From Zopfochytrium polystomum (taxonomy: Eukaryota; Chytridiomycota; Chytridiomycetes; Chytridiales; Chytridiaceae), in assembly GCA_025765615.1 (NCBI GenBank), contig JAIVFJ010000471.1, forward strand, positions 1 to 36,776: a stretch of 36,776 bases of DNA, in the 5' to 3' direction. A model generated the notes under the pieces. It worked only from the letters and a program-made list of their open reading frames with translations. It made no database searches and had not been told where the DNA came from. Below, one piece after another: positions 28,593-36,723 of the stretch (position 1 is the stretch's first letter; the number at the start of each line of letters is the position of its first letter). Position numbers and translations under genes: made by a program.

Positions 28593-30800
28593 GATGCATT
28601 CCGTGCGTGGAATGGTGCTGGAAATCGGCTTGCTGTACCGGGCTGCGTGGTGGGCACGCTTTGCGAGCACAGCGTCAAGGCGGAGGCAGAAGCATTCGCA
28701 CGCTCTGGAAAGGCAGGATGACACAACGAACTGGATATGAGGGGGGGGTGAAAGAGGAATGAGTCCCAGTTAGTTCTTTGTGTGGGTTGGGAGTGTTGTC
28801 CTCCGGAATCGATCAGAAAGGGGCACGAATGGGGATCGGGGAGGCATGTGGAGGGGGAGGGACATGGGTTTGAGAGTGTTGGTAACCCCGACGCAGGGAT
28901 GATATGTTGCGTCATCAGGTCACCATCAGCGGCTTCCCTTTACTCCTCACGGTATTTGACGGAGGGGGGTTCCTCCACACGCACCAGCCCCCGTTGCCCG
29001 GCTTGTTCACCCAGCGGGCAATAAGAGTGAACCGACGCCAAGACAAGTTGTCGTTGTTAGCAAGGTCTTTACGGAGAGCGCGGGGCGTCCGCCGGGACCT
29101 CGTTTTGGACGGAGAGCGGGGATGCGGGGAGACGAAGATAATATGACAGCGGCGACAGCGGCGGCAACGAGGGGAGTAGCCAATTGTGGGGTCTGAGAGA
29201 TCTGGGAAGGGGCTGGGGCGTGGCGCAGTTGGGGGCATCACCAACCAGTGTTGCAGTAAAGACCACCTGAGAGCAGCGCGGGTGGCGGAGTCAGCGGTTT
29301 GCGAGGGTGGGCGGCCATCGTTGAGAAACAGGGCGGCTGCATTGAACACTGTTGTCGGCCAAGTTGCTGCCGCCGCAGCAGCTTCCGCTGCAATGTGCTG
29401 CCGTTCGACGGCAGTGTTGCAGAGGCAGCTCCGGACGCAGCGGTGCAGTCTCGCAACTGCTCGCGTTGGTGCTGTCAGGTAGGCAGGCGGGGCGCTTGGG
29501 AAGCTGCAGTAAGCTGAATGCAACTGGCAATTATGGGGTGGAGGCGAATGGCGTCGTTGTGGACAGGGAGGTCGCCATTTGAACTTGAGAATACAGTTCG
29601 TTCGCGGGCACGTTCAGCCGTTGTTCTCAGCCAGTTCTCAAGGACCAACAAGATCATCGCCGTGGCTTCGCTGTTGCTCATCATTGTCATTATTGTTGGA
29701 TCCTAGGCGGCGGCAATCGTTGTCCAACAGGGAGGGAGTGTACATCTTGGTGCCAGCTCCCAACAGTCGTCCAGGCAGAACTGGCAGATAACCATGCGTT
29801 CTAAGCAGAGCTTGTGGTGTCAATGACGGTTGATTGAGCACGTAGCTCTTTGTGGGTCTTGGTTGGTTGGAGATCGTCAGTTGTTGTGGGATGGCGAGTG
29901 TGGCAGTGGCAGTAGTTGAGGGTGGTTGTGGCAGGTGGCGGTTGGGGGCGTGGGTGAGGCCTAGTCGGCGGATGTTTTGTTGAACGGGAGATGGCTGCGG
30001 TCGTTGTTGTGGTGGGACGAAAACCCTTCTCGACAGCACCCACTCAACACGCCCCGGTAGGACAACTATCACTTCTCTGCAGCAAGATGGCATGTAAAGA
30101 GCGGCAATCAGTGGTTGATTTCACGGGGTAATTGAACAGCAAAAAGGAGTCAAACAAGCTGGAAAAGGCCAGCAGAAGCAGCCCGCAGCCCCCAGAACTG
30201 GAGCGGCGATCGTAGTTGTGAACCATTGATTCAGGTCTGGGCAACGAAAAGAGACTGCAGCCAATGGGCACCAACCCACAAGAGCGTCCTGCAAAACGCC
30301 AATACAACCACTACATTGGGAGTGCAACAACTGGTGCAGGAAAGAAGGAGATCGGGTACCTGTTTTTCCCAAGTCAAGAAGCGGGGCGTGACTGCTGCTG
30401 TATGGAGGCGGCGACGGCGCCGGGAGTGGGGCGGTGGTGGTGTGTGGCGTTTCCATTTTTCTGAAGAGGAAGTCCGAGTGTCAATTCGTCTGTCTGTCTG
30501 CCAATCAGTTTTGGCTTACTTTTATTCTGCCCGAGACAATCAAGCTCCCAGTGCGGTCGTGGAAACCTGATGAACGGCCCTCATCTACTTCCCCACGCTC
30601 GCAAATCTGCGGTTCATGATCGAGAGCGCCTGGGCCATGTTGTTGGAGAGCCACCACCGCCAAATAAACCACCCACAAAACATCAGCCCCATCGCGCTTG
30701 GCTGCCAAATCCTGCGGTGGAAACAGCAACAGCAACAGCAACTGGCTTCTAACTTTGACGGTCACCGCCGCCGCCTCTGTTGCCAACGCGCTGGTGGTGG

Positions 30801-30831
<31 letters not shown>

Positions 30832-32019
30832 GGAGGTGGAGCCGTTGCGCGGGACGCGGCGAAGTTGGTGAGGACGAGGCAAGGCGGGTGGCGGTGGCAG
30901 TGGCAGAACAGCGGTCGCTGTTGGCACCGATGGTCGCTCGGTGCAGACGTACCACAGGAGTCCTGACGAGGGGAGGGCGCCGCCGTTTCTGTCATCCGGA
31001 GGGAATGGAAACTGGTGCGCTGGCGGCGGCAGCGGTGGCGGCGAGGAGGAGGAGGATGATGAGAAGGATCAGCGCCGCCGCACCTCCCTCTCCTCAACCA
31101 CCATCATCTCCACCGCACCGTCCCCATCGCCGTTCTGATTTTCTCCCCCCGCCTCCTTCGGCGCTCTACTCCCCATCCTTCACCTCTCCCTCTCGCGACG
31201 CCTTCTGTTGCTGGTGGATCTACAACTTGTGCGCACCACACGCGCTTGTGCCAGAACGCCGATCGATGGGGGTGGGCGAAAGAAGCGGGGGGGCAACGAG
31301 GACTACCAGCCGGTGGGTTGAACGCGCCCTCAACGAGGTGTCGTCTGTGTGCGAGAGCGGGAACGTGCGTGCTTGAGAGGCGGACCTTCTCTGTGTTGAT
31401 GAAGCTGCAAGGTTTGGACGAGTTGCTCGCCACTGGCGCTGCTGCAATAAAATGGAGGAAAAAGTCGTCATACCAGTCTGTCCAGATTTACCTGCAGACC
31501 TGCTCTCCTCTTCTGGCCCTGACTGGCAGCCGCTTCTCCACCATCATCGACCTACTTGCCAACCACATGCAGTAGGCAACGTCATAATCACACGATCGCT
31601 CTGATCTACTGCGCGCGGCCCACGAGGGATGTCATCGCACAGCCGGCGCCGTCTCCACCGCCCCGCGTTCACCACTTGCAGCTGCTTCATGTAGCGTTAT
31701 CTGTCTTGGGCATTGCAGCGAACGACAGCAGAGCCTCGCGTCCTCCAAACACCACCTTACCCCAGCTGACGCAGCTGAGCACATTGACGCAGCCAGGAGT
31801 TTTGGCGGTGTTGTTGAGATCGATTGTGAGGCAGCGGGCCGTTCGAGCGATGGCAGGGTGGCCATTCTGACTAGCTGAGTGGATGGGACAATGCCACGGG
31901 CCACGTTCCGGCCGGCTCTGGTGTAGTGGCGCATTGCTGAATAGTTGCGCGTTGTAGTGCGTCAGTGCCTCCAGCAGGCAGGACTGACGAATCGACAGAG
32001 GAAAGGCTATTGAAATAAG
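28593..32019. other. GC-rich region without an identifiable gene
   Basis: Long frames occur on both strands (for example 28915-29523 minus, 30780-31376 plus, 30505-30927 minus), but they overlap and have biased composition without recognised domains. Short stretches look protein-like (minus strand near 28915-29080, RRFTLIARWVNKPGNGGWCV; and 30505-30700), so a decayed minus-strand gene is possible. I cannot support a model. Confidence 0.35.
30802..30830 (+). repeat. Poly-G run of 29
   Basis: There are twenty-nine consecutive G residues, preceded by (GGT)n. Such a run is prone to polymerase and base-calling errors, so its length is uncertain. It can form G-quadruplexes. Confidence 0.95.
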
Positions 32020-32025
32020 TTTATT
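32020..32025 (-). terminator. Polyadenylation signal of the interrupted host gene
   Basis: AATAAA on the minus strand begins 6 nt after the stop codon at 32031-32033. It supports the frame ending there as the true 3' end of a transcribed host gene. Confidence 0.5.
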
Positions 32026-32030
32026 ATGAG

Positions 32031-32460
32031 TTACGAGCTGAAACCGACAGCCGCTCGGGTATTGAGCTCTCGCTCGAGAGCTGCAAGAATGTTGAGCTCA
32101 ATTCTGGGATTGAAACGCTCGTCCCACTCTGCACCAAGCTCGGCAGTGAGCTTGGTGATCCAGCGCCAGCGGGCGCGCTCAAAACGCGCTTTAGTCTGAC
32201 CAGAAGCAGCTGTAGGGGAAGGTTGTATATCTGTCAAAAATACTTGCAGTCGTTTCCCTCTATGTGACGAGAATAAGATTAGTGAAACTAAGAAGAAGTG
32301 AAAACACCAACAAGTGGTAGCGAATGTATTGTGCCTTCCGCCGTTTGTCCCGGTTACGCTCCCTTGAGGCCACTTGGCCATGCATTCGGTAATCAGCCCT
32401 GTCTTCTGGTCAGTGGCGATGAAAGCCTCCGTGCTGAGCGCCCTCCGGAAAACTCAGGAG
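32031..32460 (-). pseudogene. 3' part of a host gene, truncated by the AT-rich insert
   Basis: The minus strand reads VFRRALSTEAFIATDQKTGL-ITECMAKWPQGS just inside the junction with the AT-rich block. After a stretch with intron-like signals (CACTAAT branch-like sequence and CACATAG), it continues to a C-terminal segment with FERARWRWITKLTAELGAEW and NPRIELNILAALERELNTRA, a stop at 32031 and a poly(A) signal. Upstream of VFRR the frame hits a stop exactly where the inserted AT-rich DNA starts. I do not recognise the family. The N-terminal part is not seen elsewhere in the window. Confidence 0.5.
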
Positions 32461-32512
32461 TTTTTTTTAATAAGTGTCAAGAAAATAAAATTTTAGAAAT
32501 AATGTCCAAAAA
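32461..32512 (+). repeat. AT-rich terminal motif, copy 1
   Basis: T8 followed by AATAAGTGTCAAGAAAAT and ATTTTAGAAATAATG marks the exact change from host coding sequence to AT-rich DNA. Copy 4 at the right edge of the window matches it over about 52 bp with one difference. Confidence 0.85.
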
Positions 32513-32686
32513 AGAACAAAAAAATAATGTAATGAAAAGTTTTAAATTAAATGTGATATTATAGTTTTTTTATGGATTGTTTCGCGAGAATTTAGAGTAT
32601 TTTAATCATATTTATGCTTTAACTTCTAATTTTTCTAATTTTCTGACTTCTTTTTCTAATAATGTGTCACAAATATGGTATGAAAG

Positions 32687-32860
32687 TTTGAATAAAAATG
32701 TGTAATATATATTTATCAACTGAAATATATATTACATCGCCACTAAAGTCTTTTTCACAATATTTATTGCCTAATTTATGGTCACAATTTGAATAAAAAA
32801 TGTGTAATATATATTTATCGACTGAAATGTATCTAACATCGCGCCGCCAAAGACTTTTTA
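32687..32860. repeat. Two-unit tandem repeat of about 100 bp
   Basis: Units begin at 32687 and 32788. Each contains TTTGAATAAAAA, TGTGTAATATATATTTATC and then ACTGAAAT and CATCGC, and each ends with an AAG-CTTTTT block. On the minus strand a 70-codon frame (32667-32879) reads the repeat twice as DV-YISVDKYILHIF. Whether it is coding is uncertain; the two copies differ mainly by substitutions and small indels. Confidence 0.65.
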
Positions 32861-33027
32861 TTGACACTTTTAGCTTCATTTATGTCCAATAATATTAGCC
32901 TTTTTCGTTTGAAACATATTATATGTTTTTTTTTTTCTAAAAATTTTTCATATTATATGTTTGCTGCTAATATTCCTTATTTGTTTCAGATCGAACAGAC
33001 TTTTCGGACTATTTCCTTTTTTGGAAA

Positions 33028-33055
33028 CTAACCCTAACCTTAACCCTAACCCTAA
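33028..33055. repeat. Interstitial telomeric repeat (CCCTAA)n
   Basis: CTAACCCTAACCTTAACCC followed by TAACCCTAA gives four to five units of the TTAGGG-type telomere repeat with one variant unit, lying inside the AT-rich segment between the 67-bp inverted repeats. Confidence 0.85.
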
Positions 33056-33271
33056 TATGAACCAGTCGAACAGATTTCTCAACTTCTCAGTTCGCGATTC
33101 AGAGTATAAGTAATAATATATCAATAAATATTTGCACCATTTTCATATATATCTTTTTCACAGTGTCTTCATTATGTATTCCTGAATGGGGTGATTTTCT
33201 TGACACTTATTAAAAAAAACTCCTGAGTTTTCCGGAGGGCGCTCAGCACGGAGGCTTTCACACGCGAAGAG

Positions 33272-33286
33272 TTTTTTTTAATAAGT
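33272..33286 (+). repeat. AT-rich terminal motif, copy 3 (core only)
   Basis: T8 AATAAGT follows CACACGCGAAGAG and precedes the nuclease gene end by 10 nt. Only the 15-bp core is kept; the next bases (AGCTGG) differ from copies 1 and 4. Confidence 0.75.
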
Positions 33287-33296
33287 AGCTGGTGTT

Positions 33297-33766
33297 TCAG
33301 AACTTCCTCTTTTTTCTCATTTTCATTACCCACCTGTATCTTGCTATCTCTTTCCCAGTCTTTTCTTCTGTATCATTCTTGTAGAATAAGTAAATCACTT
33401 CCATTGCATCTTTCATTGGCTTGCTCATACTTTCTTCTAATGTTTCCATCATTTTCCTTTCCTTCTCCTCTCCATCTCCATCTGGATTGTATCTTATAAA
33501 CCTTACTGGCAGCCCTAAATTGTATACTATGTTTGCCATTCTTATTTGTTCACATTCTTTTGATTCATATTGATGTTGTAATTCATCAACCTCCAATATC
33601 ACAAAATATTCAAGACAATCAAATAAAAAATTCAGGTCTAAATTTCCTACAACTTGCATCTTTATTTACTGGCTTGTCATGTACATAACTATATCCTTCT
33701 TTGTCTAATAATTCTTTTACCCTTAATTCTTTTTTACTTCTTCTTATCCCACAATATTCAACTCAT
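33297..33766 (-). pseudogene. Giant-virus-type PD-(D/E)XK nuclease, frameshifted
   Basis: Minus-strand sequence from about 33766 reads CGIRRSKKELRVKELLDKEG, YSYVHDKPVNKD and RKFRPEF, then shifts one base in an A6/T6 run (33625-33630). It continues as FDCLEYFVILEVDELQHQY, CEQIRMANIVYNLGLPVRFI and RYNPDGD to the stop at 33297. The combination RP(D/E)F, V.LEVDE.QH and FIRYNPD is characteristic of a restriction-endonuclease-fold family common in Mimiviridae and Phycodnaviridae. Members probably cut DNA, using the Asp and the ExD(E) residues for metal binding. No ATG precedes the first half in frame, so the 5' end is missing or also shifted. It is divergent from the small plus-strand ORF at 33774. 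Confidence 0.7.
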
Positions 33767-33773
33767 TGACAAC

Positions 33774-33995
33774 ATGTCTCAGCGTGACCTTGTTCGCCTT
33801 CATCTTCATGTTTCTTCTAAAATAGATGATCTTAGGAAAAACAATTTAAGTGCTCTTCATTCCACTCTCTATGCTGTTAAAAACTTGGAAAAGCTTAATG
33901 AACGTCAAAAGAAGTTCTATCAACTTCATCCTCGTTCTTCTAAGAAACCCTCTGAAACACCCTCTCATACTTTGTTAGATACATTTGTCAATTAA
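33774..33995 (+). CDS. Small helical protein of 73 residues, unknown
   Basis: The frame starts at the ATG at 33774 (MSQRDLVRLHLHVSSKIDDL). The body is predicted helical with heptad-like leucines (LHSTLYAVKNLEKLNERQKK) and the tail is Ser/Pro/Lys-rich. The open frame extends upstream to 33654, but that part overlaps the nuclease on the other strand and is hydrophobic by composition only. I know no homologue. It is convergent with the primase-helicase gene, and hairpins lie between them. Confidence 0.4.
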   Translation: MSQRDLVRLHLHVSSKIDDLRKNNLSALHSTLYAVKNLEKLNERQKKFYQLHPRSSKKPSETPSHTLLDTFVN

Positions 33996-34269
33996 AAAGT
34001 ACCTAACCCACCACATATAATATATCAAAATTTTTCAAAAAAGTTTTCATGTATTATTTCACACTATCATTTTTAGCTGGTAGTGTTTCTTTGGGCAACC
34101 CGTCGAACAGACGTCCACACATTCTATTTTATTCCACATACATATTATATGAAAATTTTTTGAATATTTTTCATATATTATTGTTTTCTATATTTCTTAC
34201 CCCCTCCATCACTCTCATTTATGAATTGACAAGGTAATAACAACGACCATAATATCCTCTCCTTTTTTC

Positions 34270-34426
34270 TTCTATATTTCTATATTTTCTACAAGCCATT
34301 TTTGGCCTTTTTTTTGGATAGAAATATAGAAAAAATTTGTTGTTGATAATCCTGTCACAATATTTAAACTTTTTTTTCTCTATGGTCACAAATAAAGTTT
34401 ATAGAAAAATATAGAAAATATAGAAA
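34270..34426 (-). terminator. Hairpin-forming repeats at the primase-helicase 3' end
   Basis: A 14-bp perfect inverted repeat (TTCTATATTTCTAT at 34270-34283 with its complement at 34318-34331) and an overlapping 15-bp one (TTTCTATATTTTCTA at 34277-34291 with 34412-34426) lie just after the extended stop of the primase gene (34432). Mimivirus transcripts are cleaved and polyadenylated at palindromic hairpins, so this may be the 3' end signal for the two convergent genes. In DNA this AT-rich such repeats can also arise by chance or by local duplication. Confidence 0.45.
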
Positions 34427-34431
34427 GACCA

Positions 34432-34596
34432 TTAAGCAAATGTTTCTCTAACTTTTATCCCTTTAATCACATCTTCCGACGTATAATTCTTACTCCCGTA
34501 TTGTTTACAACATCCTCGTTTATGATCTTTCCTGCAATCCTTGCATATTAGTTTTTTAATTGCTGATATCTACTATCACATGCCAGTATACTTCCT
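34432..34596 (-). pseudogene. Detached C-terminal zinc tail of the primase-helicase
   Basis: After the stop of the main frame, other frames continue with NCKGSILACDSRYQQL and then CKDCRKDHKRGCCKQY, followed by NYTSEDVIKGIKVRETFA and a stop at 34432. A Cys/His cluster of this kind (C..C...H..GCC..Y) ends D5-type primases of Mimivirus-like viruses. Two single-base length changes, in the T8 run at 34614-34621 and the T6 run at 34552-34557, separate it from the body. Both are in homopolymers, so either decay or sequencing error could be the cause. Confidence 0.6.
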
Positions 34597-36624
34597 TTAC
34601 AATTTTGACCTGATTTTTTTTGTGGTGTCTCTTTCATAATGTGACTTAATGTCTTTCAGTCTCAATACAGAATTCTCATCATAGACGTAATGTATTTTGA
34701 CATACTTGAAAAATGGATTTCTTTCTGTTCTAAGATCCTCCTGCTTTTCAATGAAATAAGAAGGTGCCACATCCCATATGCTTTTATTTCCGACACGCTC
34801 CTCCCATTTTTTGTACAACAATGTGGATTTGTACAATATTGCATCTAGTTCTTCTTTTCTTATTCTATCAATCAACGAAGTGTCTTTCTGTCTAACAATG
34901 TTTTCAAACTGTGCAACCATCACACGTCTGCTAATTTGCCCCATATCTGTATAACTGATCATGTAATTACTTGCAAACATCAATGGTGTTTTCCATACAA
35001 AGTCCACTGCATCTCCGTTCTTTATTGCACAAGACATACTCCCACCAGAAACCATAGACTGAAATGTCTGTTGTGGTAAGAATCTATGTATTTCCTTGGG
35101 TAAATCGTCACTAATTACAATGTCTTTGTCCTTAATATACCCCAATCCAAATTTGTCTTCAAATGTTTCATTTATATTTCCAACTTTGTCAAAAAAGCTC
35201 CTTACAACATCTAGAACAACACTTTTTCCACAACCACTTTCTCCTAACAAATATAACATAACATCCCACTTGTCCCTTATACCAAACATTCTTCCAATCA
35301 TTGCATAAATGAACTCAACAACCTCATCATTGAATTGATATTTAAGTACTTTGTCGAAATTTTCTGTATTCAAAGTTTTTCTGAAATTGATGTCAAAATA
35401 TTTCCTTACAACTTTTTCTCCTAATTTCTCCTCACATATGTATTCTTCCTCCACATCATCACATCCTTCCGGTATTTCAACGAATTCACATGTTTCTATA
35501 TTATATATTCCATTCTTGAAACCATACCAAGCTTCGTCCTTCTCTAAGTATGGGAAGTTATGATCGTCATATTTGGTCATGTATAGAGACAATTTTTGAA
35601 TGTTGTAAGCATTGCTCAACCACATTGGGTTTCCTCGCAAAATTGTATTCAGAAACTTTTCAGGTTTTTCAATGAATAGTTCATAAGCAAATGCCCGTTT
35701 TCTTTTGTACACGGCACCAGTTCCCTCCATTTTTCTATACTTTTCCTTTTTGGCACATTCTTGAATGTTTCCAACTAGTGAGTTATAAATATCATCTTCT
35801 TCTTTCCTTAATGTCACCTGAAGTACCCCCATTAATTGACTGGTATCTTCCTGTCTCATTTGGACAGATCCATGACTGAAACAGTTCTTAAAACCAATAC
35901 CATTTTCATTGATATATACGCAGCTGTGACCTATCTCTCCGTGGTCAATATCTGGTTGTACTATGCATTGTCTTCCTCTTGTTGTTAATTTAGTATTTTC
36001 TCCCATTTCTAAGTCCCACTCCTCCTCCAGTAGTCGTCTATTTAATATTTTGTTTACTTTTTTTGTTTCGCCCTTTTTTAATTTCCTTGATCCAGAACCT
36101 GACTGGTTTTTGATTTGATTTTGATTTGGATGTAAAGAATTTAATTTTTCTATTTCTATATCTGATAACCTCTTTATTTCTTTGTCCGTTATTTTTTTGT
36201 AACCATTCCCTTCATAACAACAATGTTTATCTGTCAAAATGTCTATATGCTTCTCTTTGTTATTTACAGTTTTTACTCTCTCATCATATTCATAATATAT
36301 GTGATGCCCTTTTGATCCTGTTTCCGTTATGAGAGTTTCTTCCTCATTCAAAGGGCCTATGTTTTCCTGAAACCACTTTTTTGCAGTGTATGCTTCATCT
36401 TTTCTATCTAGATCCACCACAATTATTTTGCTCTTATTTCCAGTCAAAATTGAGATATTTGTTTGATTGTTATACGTTGAAGATTCTAAATCTTGCCATT
36501 TCTCTGGTCTTGCCCCTGTTCTCTTTTTTCCATTCTCTCGCCAAATGTTTATACCATAATATATCCATCCTTTTTCGTGTGATTTACCTCTCATTTCATC
36601 TAGATTACTTTCTCTCTGGTCCAT
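34597..36624 (-). CDS. D5-type primase-helicase (AEP primase + SF3 helicase), giant-virus-like
   Basis: This 675-residue protein would prime and unwind DNA at a viral replication fork. The N-terminus is an archaeo-eukaryotic primase: IIVVDLDRKD (residues 67-76, catalytic DxD), TGSKGHHIYY (about 102-111) and HIDILTD (126-132). A middle D5-type linker (about 210-430) leads to a superfamily 3 helicase: Walker A GESGCGKS (461-468), Walker B DIVISDD (501-507), sensor 1 TPLMFASNY (546-554) and arginine finger SRRV (565-568). All catalytic motifs are present. The fusion of these domains and the C-terminal Cys/His tail match primase-helicases of nucleocytoplasmic large DNA viruses, with Mimivirus-like forms closest in my judgement. 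Polinton-like viruses and virophages carry related proteins. The gene is AT-rich, unlike the host genes, and lacks introns. AAAATTGA lies 41 nt upstream of the ATG. Confidence 0.9.
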   Translation of the reverse strand: MDQRESNLDEMRGKSHEKGWIYYGINIWRENGKKRTGARPEKWQDLESSTYNNQTNISILTGNKSKIIVVDLDRKDEAYTAKKWFQENIGPLNEEETLITETGSKGHHIYYEYDERVKTVNNKEKHIDILTDKHCCYEGNGYKKITDKEIKRLSDIEIEKLNSLHPNQNQIKNQSGSGSRKLKKGETKKVNKILNRRLLEEEWDLEMGENTKLTTRGRQCIVQPDIDHGEIGHSCVYINENGIGFKNCFSHGSVQMRQEDTSQLMGVLQVTLRKEEDDIYNSLVGNIQECAKKEKYRKMEGTGAVYKRKRAFAYELFIEKPEKFLNTILRGNPMWLSNAYNIQKLSLYMTKYDDHNFPYLEKDEAWYGFKNGIYNIETCEFVEIPEGCDDVEEEYICEEKLGEKVVRKYFDINFRKTLNTENFDKVLKYQFNDEVVEFIYAMIGRMFGIRDKWDVMLYLLGESGCGKSVVLDVVRSFFDKVGNINETFEDKFGLGYIKDKDIVISDDLPKEIHRFLPQQTFQSMVSGGSMSCAIKNGDAVDFVWKTPLMFASNYMISYTDMGQISRRVMVAQFENIVRQKDTSLIDRIRKEELDAILYKSTLLYKKWEERVGNKSIWDVAPSYFIEKQEDLRTERNPFFKYVKIHYVYDENSVLRLKDIKSHYERDTTKKIRSKL

Positions 36625-36665
36625 TTCTAGTTATTTTTCGTTTAAAATATCTAAAGAATATTTAT

Positions 36666-36673
36666 TCAATTTT
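36666..36673 (-). promoter_or_regulatory. Mimivirus-type early promoter motif AAAATTGA
   Basis: The minus strand reads CAAAAATTGAATAAAT, containing the exact octamer AAAATTGA, with its last base 41 nt before the primase-helicase ATG. In Mimivirus this octamer precedes early genes by about 50-60 nt. One AT-rich octamer could be a chance match; its position is what makes it notable. Confidence 0.5.
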
Positions 36674-36723
36674 TGAACGCGCACTAATTTAAACATTTGT
36701 CTTCTGAACGGATGCGGAAGAAC

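Larger units (their letters stand above)
32420..33260. repeat. Perfect 67-bp inverted repeat flanking an AT-rich segment
   Basis: Positions 32420-32486 and 33194-33260 are exact inverted copies over 67 bp. Each arm is part host gene (41 bp from TGAAAGCCTCCGTGC to ACTCAGGAG) and part AT-rich terminal motif (T8, AATAAGTGTCAAGAAAAT). The enclosed 707 bp carry a tandem duplication, short palindromes and telomere-type repeats. Because the host segment is duplicated in inverted form, this is not a simple insertion with terminal repeats. Confidence 0.9.

Noticed and set aside
28145..28599. Open frames inside the LTRs (also 25240-25682)
   Set aside because: The same frames appear in both LTR copies and fall in promoter and U3 sequence; they are repeat artefacts, not genes.
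30749..31097. Poly-Pro and poly-Gly proteins around the G run
   Set aside because: They are translations of a homopolymer and GGT repeat; the G-run length itself is unreliable.
33196..33291. Polinton or virophage terminal inverted repeats for the whole 32461-36776 block
   Set aside because: Copies 3 and 4 are in direct orientation, and the only inverted pair encloses just the 707-bp segment plus host sequence, so a simple TIR-bounded element is not supported within this window.
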